From: an uncultured Lachnoanaerobaculum sp.
GTDB taxonomy: Bacteria > Bacillota > Clostridia > Lachnospirales > Lachnospiraceae
DNA: 29,621 nucleotides
Direction: 5' to 3'
NCBI RefSeq assembly: GCF_938015485.1
Contig: NZ_CALLVU010000106.1
Span: 1-29,621, forward strand
In this document: one piece after another, positions 17,099 through 24,300 of the stretch
How the letters are laid out: each line of letters begins with the position of its first letter
Position numbering within the stretch: position 1 is the stretch's first letter
Program-made: the position numbers and the translations under genes
The notes under the pieces: generated by a model
What the model was told of the DNA's origin: nothing
Databases searched by the model: none
What the model saw: only the letters and a program-made list of their open reading frames with translations

Positions 17099-17965
17099 AT
17101 GAGTTGGAGAACAGTGGTGATATCAAATAATGCCAAGTTGGATTATCAAATGGGATATATGGTAGTTAGGCGTATGGATACTGTGAAAATCCATTTGAGT
17201 GAAATGGAAACATTGATAATAGAATCTACCGCTGTTTCTCTTACTGCAGCTCTTTTGAGTGAACTTTCAAAGAAAAAAATTAAAGTTATTTTCTGTGATG
17301 AAAAGAGAAATCCGTCATCAGAGCTGATAAGCTACTATGGTTCTCATGATACCAGTGCGAAGATACGTACACAGATTAACTGGAAAGATGATATTAAAAA
17401 GGCTGTATGGACCGAAATAGTTACAGAAAAAATACGTAAGCAGGCAGAGCATCTTGAATCTTTGAACTGTAGTGAATCAGAAATGTTATATGGATATATA
17501 AGCGATGTTCAGTTTGCAGATACAACGAACAGAGAAGGAAATGCTGCAAAAGTATATTTTAATGCATTGTTTGGATTGGATTTTACAAGGACGGAAGAGA
17601 ACAGTATAAATGCAGCTCTCAATTATGGTTATTCGCTATTGCTGTCAGCATTTAATCGATGTATTACGTCAAATGGTTATATGACGCAGATTGGACTTTT
17701 TCATGATAATATGTTTAATCCTTTTAATTTGGCATCTGATTTGATGGAACCATTTAGACCCATTGTAGATCGAAAAGTAAAGGAGATGAATCCGATTAAA
17801 TTTGAACATGATGAAAAAATGGAAGTAGTGTCAATTCTTCAAAATGAGGTAGTAATAAACGGAAGAAGTGAGTTTGTAAATAATGCAATTAAGATTTATT
17901 GTAAAAGTATATTTGATGCAATAAATGATGAGGATATTTCAGAGATAAGATTTTATAAATTATGA
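17099..17965 (+). CDS. cas1: Cas1 integrase, type II-A
   Basis: Cas1 is the metal-dependent integrase that, with Cas2, inserts new spacers at the leader end of the array. Counting from the chosen start, the catalytic triad is Glu146 (NREGNAA), His202 (GLFHDN) and Glu217 (DLMEPFRP), matching the family pattern. The sequence MSWRTVVIS is a typical type II-A Cas1 N-terminus. Two ATGs are adjacent (17096 and 17099). The Shine-Dalgarno AAAGGAGG ends only 1-2 bases before the first but 4-5 before the second, so the second is preferred (288 aa; 289 with the first). The stop overlaps the cas2 start by 4 bases. Confidence 0.97.
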   Translation: MSWRTVVISNNAKLDYQMGYMVVRRMDTVKIHLSEMETLIIESTAVSLTAALLSELSKKKIKVIFCDEKRNPSSELISYYGSHDTSAKIRTQINWKDDIKKAVWTEIVTEKIRKQAEHLESLNCSESEMLYGYISDVQFADTTNREGNAAKVYFNALFGLDFTRTEENSINAALNYGYSLLLSAFNRCITSNGYMTQIGLFHDNMFNPFNLASDLMEPFRPIVDRKVKEMNPIKFEHDEKMEVVSILQNEVVINGRSEFVNNAIKIYCKSIFDAINDEDISEIRFYKL

Positions 17966-18282
17966 GTTATAGATATATGAGGGTATTAGTATTTTTTGAT
18001 TTGCCTGTGCTCACTGAGGCAAACCGCAGAGATTATCGTGTATTTCGCAAATACCTGATCAAGTCGGGGTTTATGATGATACAGGAATCGGTTTATTGCA
18101 AGCTTGCACAAAATGGTTCTGTTGCAGATGCCATGGTTGAGAATATAAAGAAAAACAAGCCTTCTGAAGGGATTGTACAGGTACTTAGAGTTACAGAGAA
18201 ACAGTATAATAAAATAGATTTTATTGTAGGTGAGAATACAGGTGATGTTTTATCAACTGATGAAAGACTGGTAATACTATGA
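17962..18282 (+). CDS. cas2: Cas2, type II-A adaptation protein
   Basis: Cas2 forms the dimeric core of the Cas1-Cas2 integration complex. The 106-aa protein has the ferredoxin-like fold signature MRVLVFFDLP with Asp13, and the DYRVFRKYLIKSGFMMIQESVY block conserved in type II Cas2. Its ATG overlaps the cas1 stop, and its own stop overlaps csn2, both by 4 bases (ATGA), indicating tight translational coupling. Confidence 0.97.
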   Translation: MSYRYMRVLVFFDLPVLTEANRRDYRVFRKYLIKSGFMMIQESVYCKLAQNGSVADAMVENIKKNKPSEGIVQVLRVTEKQYNKIDFIVGENTGDVLSTDERLVIL

Positions 18283-18959
18283 GAATAATATATTCAAAGT
18301 ATGGAATTGATTTGTGTTTGGAAGAAAATAAGATTACCACAATTGTAATTGAAAATCCGTTGGTAATGAGTGAAGTAATCAGGGATATATCAAGGCAAGT
18401 GAATGGTGAAGATGGAGAATGGATTTTGTCTGAGCAAGACAAGATCTTTTCCATCGAAAAGAGTAGTCAATTTATAGATAACCCGCTTATGGTTAACAGT
18501 AATGAAAAGCGTATTTTGGCAAGGTTGTATAAGGAATTGTCTGAACAGGCAAATACTTTGATGTATGAAGAGTATACGCAGATAAATTCCTATATTGTTT
18601 CATTTTTGGAAAGATTACTGGATACAGTTCCATATCATTTGGATATGGAAGTAGATATGGATTTAACAGGCATATTGAAATTATATGGAGTGAAAATGGA
18701 ATCAGATGGAGTGAGTGTGATTGAAGTAATGATTGATTATTTACGAGCATTAAGCTCTATATGTAATATACATGTGATTTGGATACTCAATTTAAAGCAG
18801 TTTTTAACAGTAGAAGAGGTTCAACAATTATATGAGTTTTGCTTCTATGAAAAAATACACCTGATAAATTTGGAGGGTCAGAAAAATTATAATTTGGAAC
18901 AGGAAAAATGTGTTATAATAGATAAGGATCTATGCATAATAGATACATCTTCAAATTGA
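18279..18959 (+). CDS. csn2: Csn2, type II-A adaptation protein
   Basis: Csn2 defines subtype II-A. It forms a Ca2+-stabilised tetrameric ring that binds free double-stranded DNA ends during spacer acquisition. At 226 aa this is the short (pyogenes-like) Csn2. Visible features are the N-terminal strands (RIIYSKYGIDLCLEENKITTIVIENP), a helical middle rich in acidic residues (about 80-140) and a C-terminal alpha/beta core (IHVIWILNLKQFLTVEEV). The family is weakly conserved, but position, size and coupling to cas2 leave little doubt. Its TGA lies inside the TTGACA of the presumed array promoter. Confidence 0.93.
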   Translation: MRIIYSKYGIDLCLEENKITTIVIENPLVMSEVIRDISRQVNGEDGEWILSEQDKIFSIEKSSQFIDNPLMVNSNEKRILARLYKELSEQANTLMYEEYTQINSYIVSFLERLLDTVPYHLDMEVDMDLTGILKLYGVKMESDGVSVIEVMIDYLRALSSICNIHVIWILNLKQFLTVEEVQQLYEFCFYEKIHLINLEGQKNYNLEQEKCVIIDKDLCIIDTSSN

Positions 18960-18982
18960 CAATATTTCGCAGAATGTATAGC
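18956..18982 (+). promoter_or_regulatory. possible CRISPR array promoter
   Basis: A perfect TTGACA (18956-18961) overlaps the csn2 stop codon. A weaker -10, TATAGC, lies at 18977-18982 with a 15-base spacer, slightly short. It would start transcription close to the first repeat. Only 36 bases separate csn2 from the array, so a promoter is expected here, but the -10 is poor. Confidence 0.4.
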
Positions 18983-18995
18983 TCGGTGATGACCT

Positions 18996-19067
18996 GTTTG
19001 AGGCTTTGTTAATTCAAAAGTATGTAAAACTATGGACTTACCTTGTCGGCATAGCTTTAAGTTTGAG
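18996..19067 (+). repeat. degenerate first repeat and over-long first spacer
   Basis: The repeat at 18996-19030 lacks one base (GTTTGAGGC instead of GTTTGAGAGC) and reads TTCAAAAG where the others read TTTAGAAG. The unit after it (19031-19067) is 37 nt, exactly 7 longer than a normal spacer, and ends GTTTGAG directly against the next repeat. The extra 7 bases resemble the ATTTGAG leader-anchoring sequence of type II-A arrays, while the true leader end before 18996 (GATGACCT) does not. Confidence 0.85.
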
Positions 19068-20160
19068 GTTTGAGAGCTTTGTTAATTTAGAAGTATGTAA
19101 AACACCAAAAGAGGGTTTTCGCCCAATTCCACCAAGTTTGAGAGCTTTGTTAATTTAGAAGTATGTAAAACACAGACAGACATGCGGTAAGAACCACATT
19201 TGTTTGAGAGCTTTGTTAATTTAGAAGTATGTAAAACGAAGTTATACGACTTCCAACCAGATTATCAGTTTGAGAGCTTTGTTAATTTAGAAGTATGTAA
19301 AACTGCTGTATTGCTCCATTGCTTACGTGTCTTGTTTGAGAGCTTTGTTAATTTAGAAGTATGTAAAACTTAATGTAAACGGTGGACAGGTGGCACTTAG
19401 TTTGAGAGCTTTGTTAATTTAGAAGTATGTAAAACAAATCTCCGTTGCACCTCTGAATATGCCCAGTTTGAGAGCTTTGTTAATTTAGAAGTATGTAAAA
19501 CGGTTGCAGAGGCGGCAAAGAACGCAGCCAAGTTTGAGAGCTTTGTTAATTTAGAAGTATGTAAAACTGATGCCGTGATGGGGAAAACATTGAGCGAGTT
19601 TGAGAGCTTTGTTAATTTAGAAGTATGTAAAACTGTAGTTCTCTCAACTATGCACAGGGATTAGTTTGAGAGCTTTGTTAATTTAGAAGTATGTAAAACG
19701 ACATCAATCAGGCTGCACAGATGATTATAGTTTGAGAGCTTTGTTAATTTAGAAGTATGTAAAACAATAGAGGAGGATAAGAAAATGGCAACAAAGTTTG
19801 AGAGCTTTGTTAATTTAGAAGTATGTAAAACGGTATATTTGCCTTCTGCCCCTTATCCATAGTTTGAGAGCTTTGTTAATTTAGAAGTATGTAAAACAAA
19901 CAGATGAAAATTGACCACAGCAAAGAAGTTTGAGAGCTTTGTTAATTTAGAAGAATGTAAAACTTTAGTGTCTCTTAAATTTATAAGTTTATGTTTGAGA
20001 GCTTTGTTAATTTAGAAGTATGTAAAACCGCCGTCATAGTGGTCTAATAGATACAACAGTTTGAGAGCTTTGTTAATTTAGAAGGATGTAAAACTCTTCC
20101 ACTTAGTGTAGTTTCCTGATTGAAGTTTGTGAGCTTTGTTAATTCAAAAGAATGTATGCA
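18996..20160 (+). CRISPR. type II-A CRISPR array, 18 repeats and 17 spacers
   Basis: The 36-nt repeat begins GTTTGAGAGCTTTGTT and ends TTTAGAAGTATGTAAAAC. Sixteen copies from 19068 to 20094 are identical except repeat 15 (19928, AAGAATG) and repeat 17 (20059, AAGGATG). Flanking copies are degenerate: repeat 1 (18996-19030) is 35 nt, and repeat 18 (20125-20160) has lost its end. Spacers are 30 nt except the first (37), second (19104-19135, 32) and fifteenth (19964-19992, 29). The leader lies on the csn2 side, as usual for II-A. Variants near 20000-20160 fit the older, leader-distal end. Spacer 12 (19766) contains AGGAGG followed by ATG, so it targets a gene start; spacer 4 contains the hairpin GAAGT...ACTTC. 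Confidence 0.99.
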
Positions 20161-20164
20161 AAAT

Positions 20165-20190
20165 AAAAAAGACCCTAAGAGGTCTTTTTT
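20165..20190. terminator. bidirectional terminator shared by array and tracrRNA
   Basis: AAAAAAGACC (20165-20174) pairs with GGTCTTTTTT (20181-20190) around a 6-nt loop. The A-run on one side is a T-run on the other strand, so the hairpin can stop both the plus-strand pre-crRNA and the minus-strand tracrRNA. Confidence 0.9.
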
Positions 20191-20284
20191 TACCGCACAA
20201 TGCGGACCATAGGCGATATCGGATAAATCCTTATTTGCACTCGCTTTGTTAATTCAATTAAAGGATATCATATCAAATAAAAAA
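20165..20284 (-). ncRNA. tracrRNA
   Basis: Read on the minus strand, AATTAACAAAGC (complement of about 20243-20254) is exactly complementary to 12 nt of the CRISPR repeat. After a short bulge (GAGTG), CAAAT (complement of 20233-20237) pairs with the repeat's 5' GTTTG. Next come AAGGATTTATCC, a typical nexus hairpin (complement of 20221-20232), a CCGCA/TGCGG hairpin (20193-20205) and the terminator at 20165-20190. This is the order of a type II-A tracrRNA. The 5' end is uncertain: TTGAAA (20313-20318) with TATTAT (20291-20296) predicts a start near 20284, while TTGACT (20284-20289) with TATCCT (20262-20267) predicts one near 20255. Both pairs are on the minus strand with 16-base spacers. Confidence 0.88.
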
Positions 20285-20407
20285 GTCAATATAATATTTT
20301 TGAAATTTAATATTTCAAGTATAAGAATACTATCTTAAATATTTATACATATTTATACTGTATACTGGTGGCAAAGACTATTTAGATTTGGATTATATGG
20401 AGGCAAT

Positions 20408-22060
20408 GTGAAGAAAAGAGTTTTGATAGGTATTGTAATAGTCCTATGTGCTGTGCTTGGGATTGTATTTTTGCCGAGAGAGATAGAAGAGATAGTCGGT
20501 TCAAGTGAGAAAATATCAGAGGCGCAGATTTATCAGGTAAAGGATGATGAGGTGGCGCTTGTATACAACTACTCACTGCAAAAGGCAAAGGCCGTATACA
20601 AGGACGGTGTGGTATATATACCTTTGAATTGGACAAGGTCAATACTTAATGATAAGTTTTATTACAGTGATGATGAAAAGCTGCTTTCGTACGCACTGCC
20701 TACAGAGATAGTATACGCAAATTTTGAAAATAAAGATAAGAACGGTAAGCCGCTGCTGCTTGAAAAGGACAATAAGACATATATTTCAATAGAGACAATA
20801 AAGACATATACCGATATTTGGACAGATATATTCACAGACGGTGATATCAAGAAGATATATATAAATGATAATTTTGGTGAATATGAAGAGGGCAATGTAA
20901 AAGCAAAGTCTGCACTTAGAGTTGATGCAAGTATGCTTTCTGCAAGTATAGAAGATGTCGAGCTTGAGAAAGACAGCAAGGTAACTGTGGTAGAGCAAAA
21001 AGGCAAGTGGGATAAGGTGCTTACAGAAAGCGGTGTTATGGGCTATATAAGAGGAAAGCATCTGAAAAATATAAATAAAGGTAACAGAGTCAGCAGCTTT
21101 GTAAAGCCCGAGTACACATCTATATCGATGGATGAGAAGGTGGTACTCGGTTGGCATCAGGTTACAGCCGCGGCGGCCAATAAAAACTTTACAAAGGTAG
21201 TTGATAACACCAAGGGAATGAATGTCATATCTCCTACATGGTTTAAGCTGTCTGATAACAAAGGTAATTATACTTCTATAGCAAACAAAGATTATGTGGA
21301 TTCGGCACATAAGAAGGGCTTGAAGGTTTGGCCGCTTATTGACAATTTCAGTGATAAAATCAGTACATTGAAAATCCTTTCATCTTCAACAAGCAGGAAA
21401 AAACTTATTGAAAATTTGATGAGTGATACCAAGAAGTACGGATTTGACGGAATAAATATAGATTTTGAATATTTGACACAGGAAAATGCTCCTCATTTTA
21501 TAGAGTTTATACGCGAGCTTTCGGTTTCGTGCAGGAACAATAAGGTGGTGCTTAGTGTGGATGTGCCGGTTCCGGCATCATACAATACATTCTATCAAAG
21601 GACAGATCTTGCAGAGGTAGCGGACTATGTTATAAACATGGGTTATGATGAGCATTACAGCGGCTCTGATGAAGGCAGCAGTGCCTCTATAGATTTTGTG
21701 AAAAATTCAATTACAGACAGCCTAAAGGAAGTGCCAAAAGAGAAGCTTATAAATGCGGTGCCTGTATATACCAGAGTGTGGACTAAGGAAAACGGTAAGG
21801 TAAGTTCAACTGCCTTAGGTATGACAGGAGCGTCAAGCTGGGTCAAGGAAAATAATGTAAGTCTTAACTGGGACGATACTGTAGGGCAGTATGTCGGACA
21901 GATAAGTGTGGGCAGTGCCACCAAGTATATCTGGATGGAAGATGAGAAGTCTATGAAACTTAAAATGGATGCCGTAAAGGAAGCGGACCTTGCAGGGGTG
22001 GCGGTCTGGAAGCTCGGACTTGAACCGAAAGAAATTTGGGATGTTATATCATATAAATGA
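20408..22060 (+). CDS. membrane-anchored GH18 family hydrolase with SH3 domain
   Basis: This 550-aa protein starts at GTG 20408 after GGAGG and has one N-terminal membrane anchor (about 4-22). A region resembling the copper-amine-oxidase N-terminal domain follows (about 35-155), then a bacterial SH3 domain (about 165-225) and a GH18 domain (about 240-550). The GH18 active-site motif is DGINIDFE (347-354), with catalytic acid Glu354 and Asp352; Asn350 replaces the middle Asp, as seen in YaaH-like wall hydrolases. It probably acts outside the cell on peptidoglycan or another GlcNAc polymer. It is the first gene right of the CRISPR island; the next gene has its own promoter. Confidence 0.9.
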   Translation: MKKRVLIGIVIVLCAVLGIVFLPREIEEIVGSSEKISEAQIYQVKDDEVALVYNYSLQKAKAVYKDGVVYIPLNWTRSILNDKFYYSDDEKLLSYALPTEIVYANFENKDKNGKPLLLEKDNKTYISIETIKTYTDIWTDIFTDGDIKKIYINDNFGEYEEGNVKAKSALRVDASMLSASIEDVELEKDSKVTVVEQKGKWDKVLTESGVMGYIRGKHLKNINKGNRVSSFVKPEYTSISMDEKVVLGWHQVTAAAANKNFTKVVDNTKGMNVISPTWFKLSDNKGNYTSIANKDYVDSAHKKGLKVWPLIDNFSDKISTLKILSSSTSRKKLIENLMSDTKKYGFDGINIDFEYLTQENAPHFIEFIRELSVSCRNNKVVLSVDVPVPASYNTFYQRTDLAEVADYVINMGYDEHYSGSDEGSSASIDFVKNSITDSLKEVPKEKLINAVPVYTRVWTKENGKVSSTALGMTGASSWVKENNVSLNWDDTVGQYVGQISVGSATKYIWMEDEKSMKLKMDAVKEADLAGVAVWKLGLEPKEIWDVISYK

Positions 22061-22063
22061 TAA

Positions 22064-22092
22064 TGGATATTTAAAATAAAATGTAGTACAAT
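22064..22092 (+). promoter_or_regulatory. promoter of the IdeS-like protease gene
   Basis: TGGATA (22064-22069) and TACAAT (22087-22092) are 17 bases apart, each with four or five consensus matches. The predicted start near 22099 leaves a leader of about 68 bases before ATG 22167. The pair lies directly after the GH18 stop, so the protease gene can be expressed independently. Confidence 0.55.
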
Positions 22093-22166
22093 ACAATTGC
22101 TTACAAAATTTCAGTCATTTTGATGTGGCTGATTTTTTGTGCAATTTTGAGGAATGGAAGGGTGGC

Positions 22167-24245
22167 ATGGTGAGAAAATTTAAAGTCGGTCCAATATTTT
22201 TTGGACTTACCATATCGATATTTACGGCATTTAATACCTATGCAGGTGTTGACGGCTGGAAGCTTGAAAATAGCAAATGGAAATATTATAAAGAGGATAA
22301 GGCGCTCAAGGCCTGGCAGCAGATAAATAACAATTGGTATTTCTTTAATGAAGACGGAAGTTTAAAAACGGGCTGGTATTTGGATGCTTCAAATAATTGG
22401 TATTTTTTGGACAGCAGTAAAACTGCTAATGAAGGAGTGCTTTTATCCGGATGGCAGTGGATAGACGGGTATTGTTATTATTTTGAAGGAACGGACAAGT
22501 CCACATTTGGAAAGATGTATGCAAATACTGTCGTCAAAGGATACAGAGTCGATGCTGCAGGCAGATGGATAGATGAAAGCGGAAAGGCATATCATGAAGC
22601 CGGTAAAGGAATAAGCACAGGTAATGCTTCACACAGCTTATCAAATACAGCGAAGAAAGCGGGATCTGCAGGAGGTTCGGGAAAAGGCGGCGGTTTGGGA
22701 AGAAGCGGAAGTTCGGGAAGAAACGGAAGTTCGTCAGGTTCGGGAAAAGGTGGAACCTCAGAAAGTGGCGGTTTAAGTAACAGCGGAAACTTAGAAAAAG
22801 TAAGCGGATCAAATACAGGTGAAAGCCCGGAAGGAAGCGGATACATAAGCCAAGGCAAAATCACGAAAGAGAGCAAAGTATCCAACGAGTCAGGTACCGG
22901 TAACATAGGAAGGTTTCCAAAAAGTGATGATACGGCTGTTTCAAATGGAAACAAGACCACAGATATAAGTGTTTTGCCGGGTAAGCTAAGCGATAATGCA
23001 GATAAGAGTAAAATAGGAAATGTAGTAGATGATACAAATACTAAAATAAAGAAAAATATCTCACAAAATTTTGGAGAGGATAATTTATGGCCGGATGAAA
23101 GTACTAATGAAAACAACGATAAAAATACTAAGTCCGATATGGTAGAAAATAATGTAAGTCAGCCTGAAAATATAAAATCAGACGACAGTCGTATAAAGCC
23201 TGCCACATCTTCCGATGCAGAAATAACAAAAGAAACCAAGGATAATAAGAAAACCGAACAGGAAAGAAAAAAGAGTATACAGGATAAGGCTGAAAATATA
23301 AAAGAAGCGCTTATTACAACAAAGAATGACAATGTTGTTCAGTATACAAATGAAGACGGTGAAATAAGAACCGTTATCTGGGCAAAGGGTATAAATGCTC
23401 CTGTTATGGGGGCAGGAGGCGACTTCAAAAAAGAGGTTACTAGGGGCGGTTTTGATACCTATGTAATCTATAAGGCTCCTTTTTCAAGCGGAAACGGATG
23501 GTATGATGTTAATAAGACAAGGAGCGGCGGAAATATTGATATAGATAAAAATCTTTGCTTCGCTGCGGCGGCATCAAATATGCTGCATTGGTGGTTTGAT
23601 CAAAACAGTGAGAACGTCGACAATTATATAGCAAAAAACGGAGATATAATCCGTGCTAACAGACGACTTTCAGAATTGAAGAATTCCTTTGAAAGTCAGG
23701 AAGAGAGTAATATATTTGAACTTTATAAGGTTTTGTACGGTTATAATGAGAGAGGTTTTTATACCGATCTTTTGACGGATCTGTTTATCAACGGGTACAG
23801 ACCTAAACTTAGCGGTGCTACAAATATAGAAAATGATAATCTGATTCCTGATAATAACGGTGGATTTTTCTATGATGTATTTAAAGGTGAGAAGCTTACA
23901 GACCGTACTGATGGCGGAGACTATGAATATTTAAGTGAAAAACTTAAAGAAGTACTTGGAGACGGCGGTTTGGTAGGATTATCTCATAAGGCACTTTCAA
24001 GAAATCATATAGTAACTTTATGGGGTGCGGAGTATGATTTGAACGGAAATTTAAAAGCCGTATATGTCAGTGATTCCGACGATCAGGATGAAAGCGATGT
24101 AGGCATGAAACGCTATGAAGTCCGCAATGTTGGAGGAAAAGCAAAGCTTTCAACAAATATTAGTGATAAATCGGCAGGTGCCGCTGTAGGGTATCTGCAT
24201 ATTCTTTATCTTGGAAGCAATCAGTGGAATAATTATTTCAAATAA
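22167..24245 (+). CDS. secreted IdeS-like (C66 family) cysteine protease with cell-wall-binding repeats
   Basis: A 692-aa secreted protein: signal peptide (about 1-26), wall/choline-binding-type repeats (about 28-125, with NNWYFFNEDGSLKTGWY), a Gly/Ser-rich then charged linker (about 150-400), and a C-terminal domain strikingly like streptococcal IdeS. Shared blocks are NMLHWWFDQN, FINGYR, GLSH, INLWGA-like VTLWGAEYDLNGNLKA and VSDSD. Catalytic equivalents are present: Lys450, Cys464, His614, Asp636 and Asp638; the His-Asp spacing of 22 equals that of IdeS (H262-D284). IdeS cuts IgG in the hinge region. Cleavage of immunoglobulin by this protein is inferred, and its target class is unknown. 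An upstream in-frame GTG (22125) has no ribosome site and would bury the signal peptide, so ATG 22167 is chosen. Confidence 0.9.
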   Translation: MVRKFKVGPIFFGLTISIFTAFNTYAGVDGWKLENSKWKYYKEDKALKAWQQINNNWYFFNEDGSLKTGWYLDASNNWYFLDSSKTANEGVLLSGWQWIDGYCYYFEGTDKSTFGKMYANTVVKGYRVDAAGRWIDESGKAYHEAGKGISTGNASHSLSNTAKKAGSAGGSGKGGGLGRSGSSGRNGSSSGSGKGGTSESGGLSNSGNLEKVSGSNTGESPEGSGYISQGKITKESKVSNESGTGNIGRFPKSDDTAVSNGNKTTDISVLPGKLSDNADKSKIGNVVDDTNTKIKKNISQNFGEDNLWPDESTNENNDKNTKSDMVENNVSQPENIKSDDSRIKPATSSDAEITKETKDNKKTEQERKKSIQDKAENIKEALITTKNDNVVQYTNEDGEIRTVIWAKGINAPVMGAGGDFKKEVTRGGFDTYVIYKAPFSSGNGWYDVNKTRSGGNIDIDKNLCFAAAASNMLHWWFDQNSENVDNYIAKNGDIIRANRRLSELKNSFESQEESNIFELYKVLYGYNERGFYTDLLTDLFINGYRPKLSGATNIENDNLIPDNNGGFFYDVFKGEKLTDRTDGGDYEYLSEKLKEVLGDGGLVGLSHKALSRNHIVTLWGAEYDLNGNLKAVYVSDSDDQDESDVGMKRYEVRNVGGKAKLSTNISDKSAGAAVGYLHILYLGSNQWNNYFK

Positions 24246-24248
24246 CAT

Positions 24249-24300
24249 AAAGGTCTGAATCATATACAAGTAATCTTGTAGTATTGATTCAGACCTTTTA
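24249..24300. terminator. long bidirectional terminator between convergent genes
   Basis: AAAGGTCTGAATCA (24249-24262) pairs perfectly with TGATTCAGACCTTT (24285-24298). An inner helix TACAAG (24265-24270)/CTTGTA (24275-24280) extends the hairpin. A and T runs at the ends let it act on both strands, stopping the protease gene from the left and the DeoR-type gene from the right. Confidence 0.9.

Noticed and set aside
19031..19067. Spacer 1 similarity to the queT terminator (both contain TTGTCGGC)
   Set aside because: Only eight contiguous bases match and they are far from the seed-proximal 3' end of the spacer; chance is the simpler explanation, so self-targeting is not claimed.
22125..22166. 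Upstream in-frame GTG start for the IdeS-like protease
   Set aside because: It has no Shine-Dalgarno and would place 14 residues with acidic and bulky side chains before a classic MVRKFK signal peptide; ATG 22167 is better.
22592..23116. 174-aa minus-strand ORF rich in Pro/Leu/Phe
   Set aside because: It is the antisense shadow of the Gly/Ser-rich linker of the protease gene; the periodic coding of the plus strand creates it.
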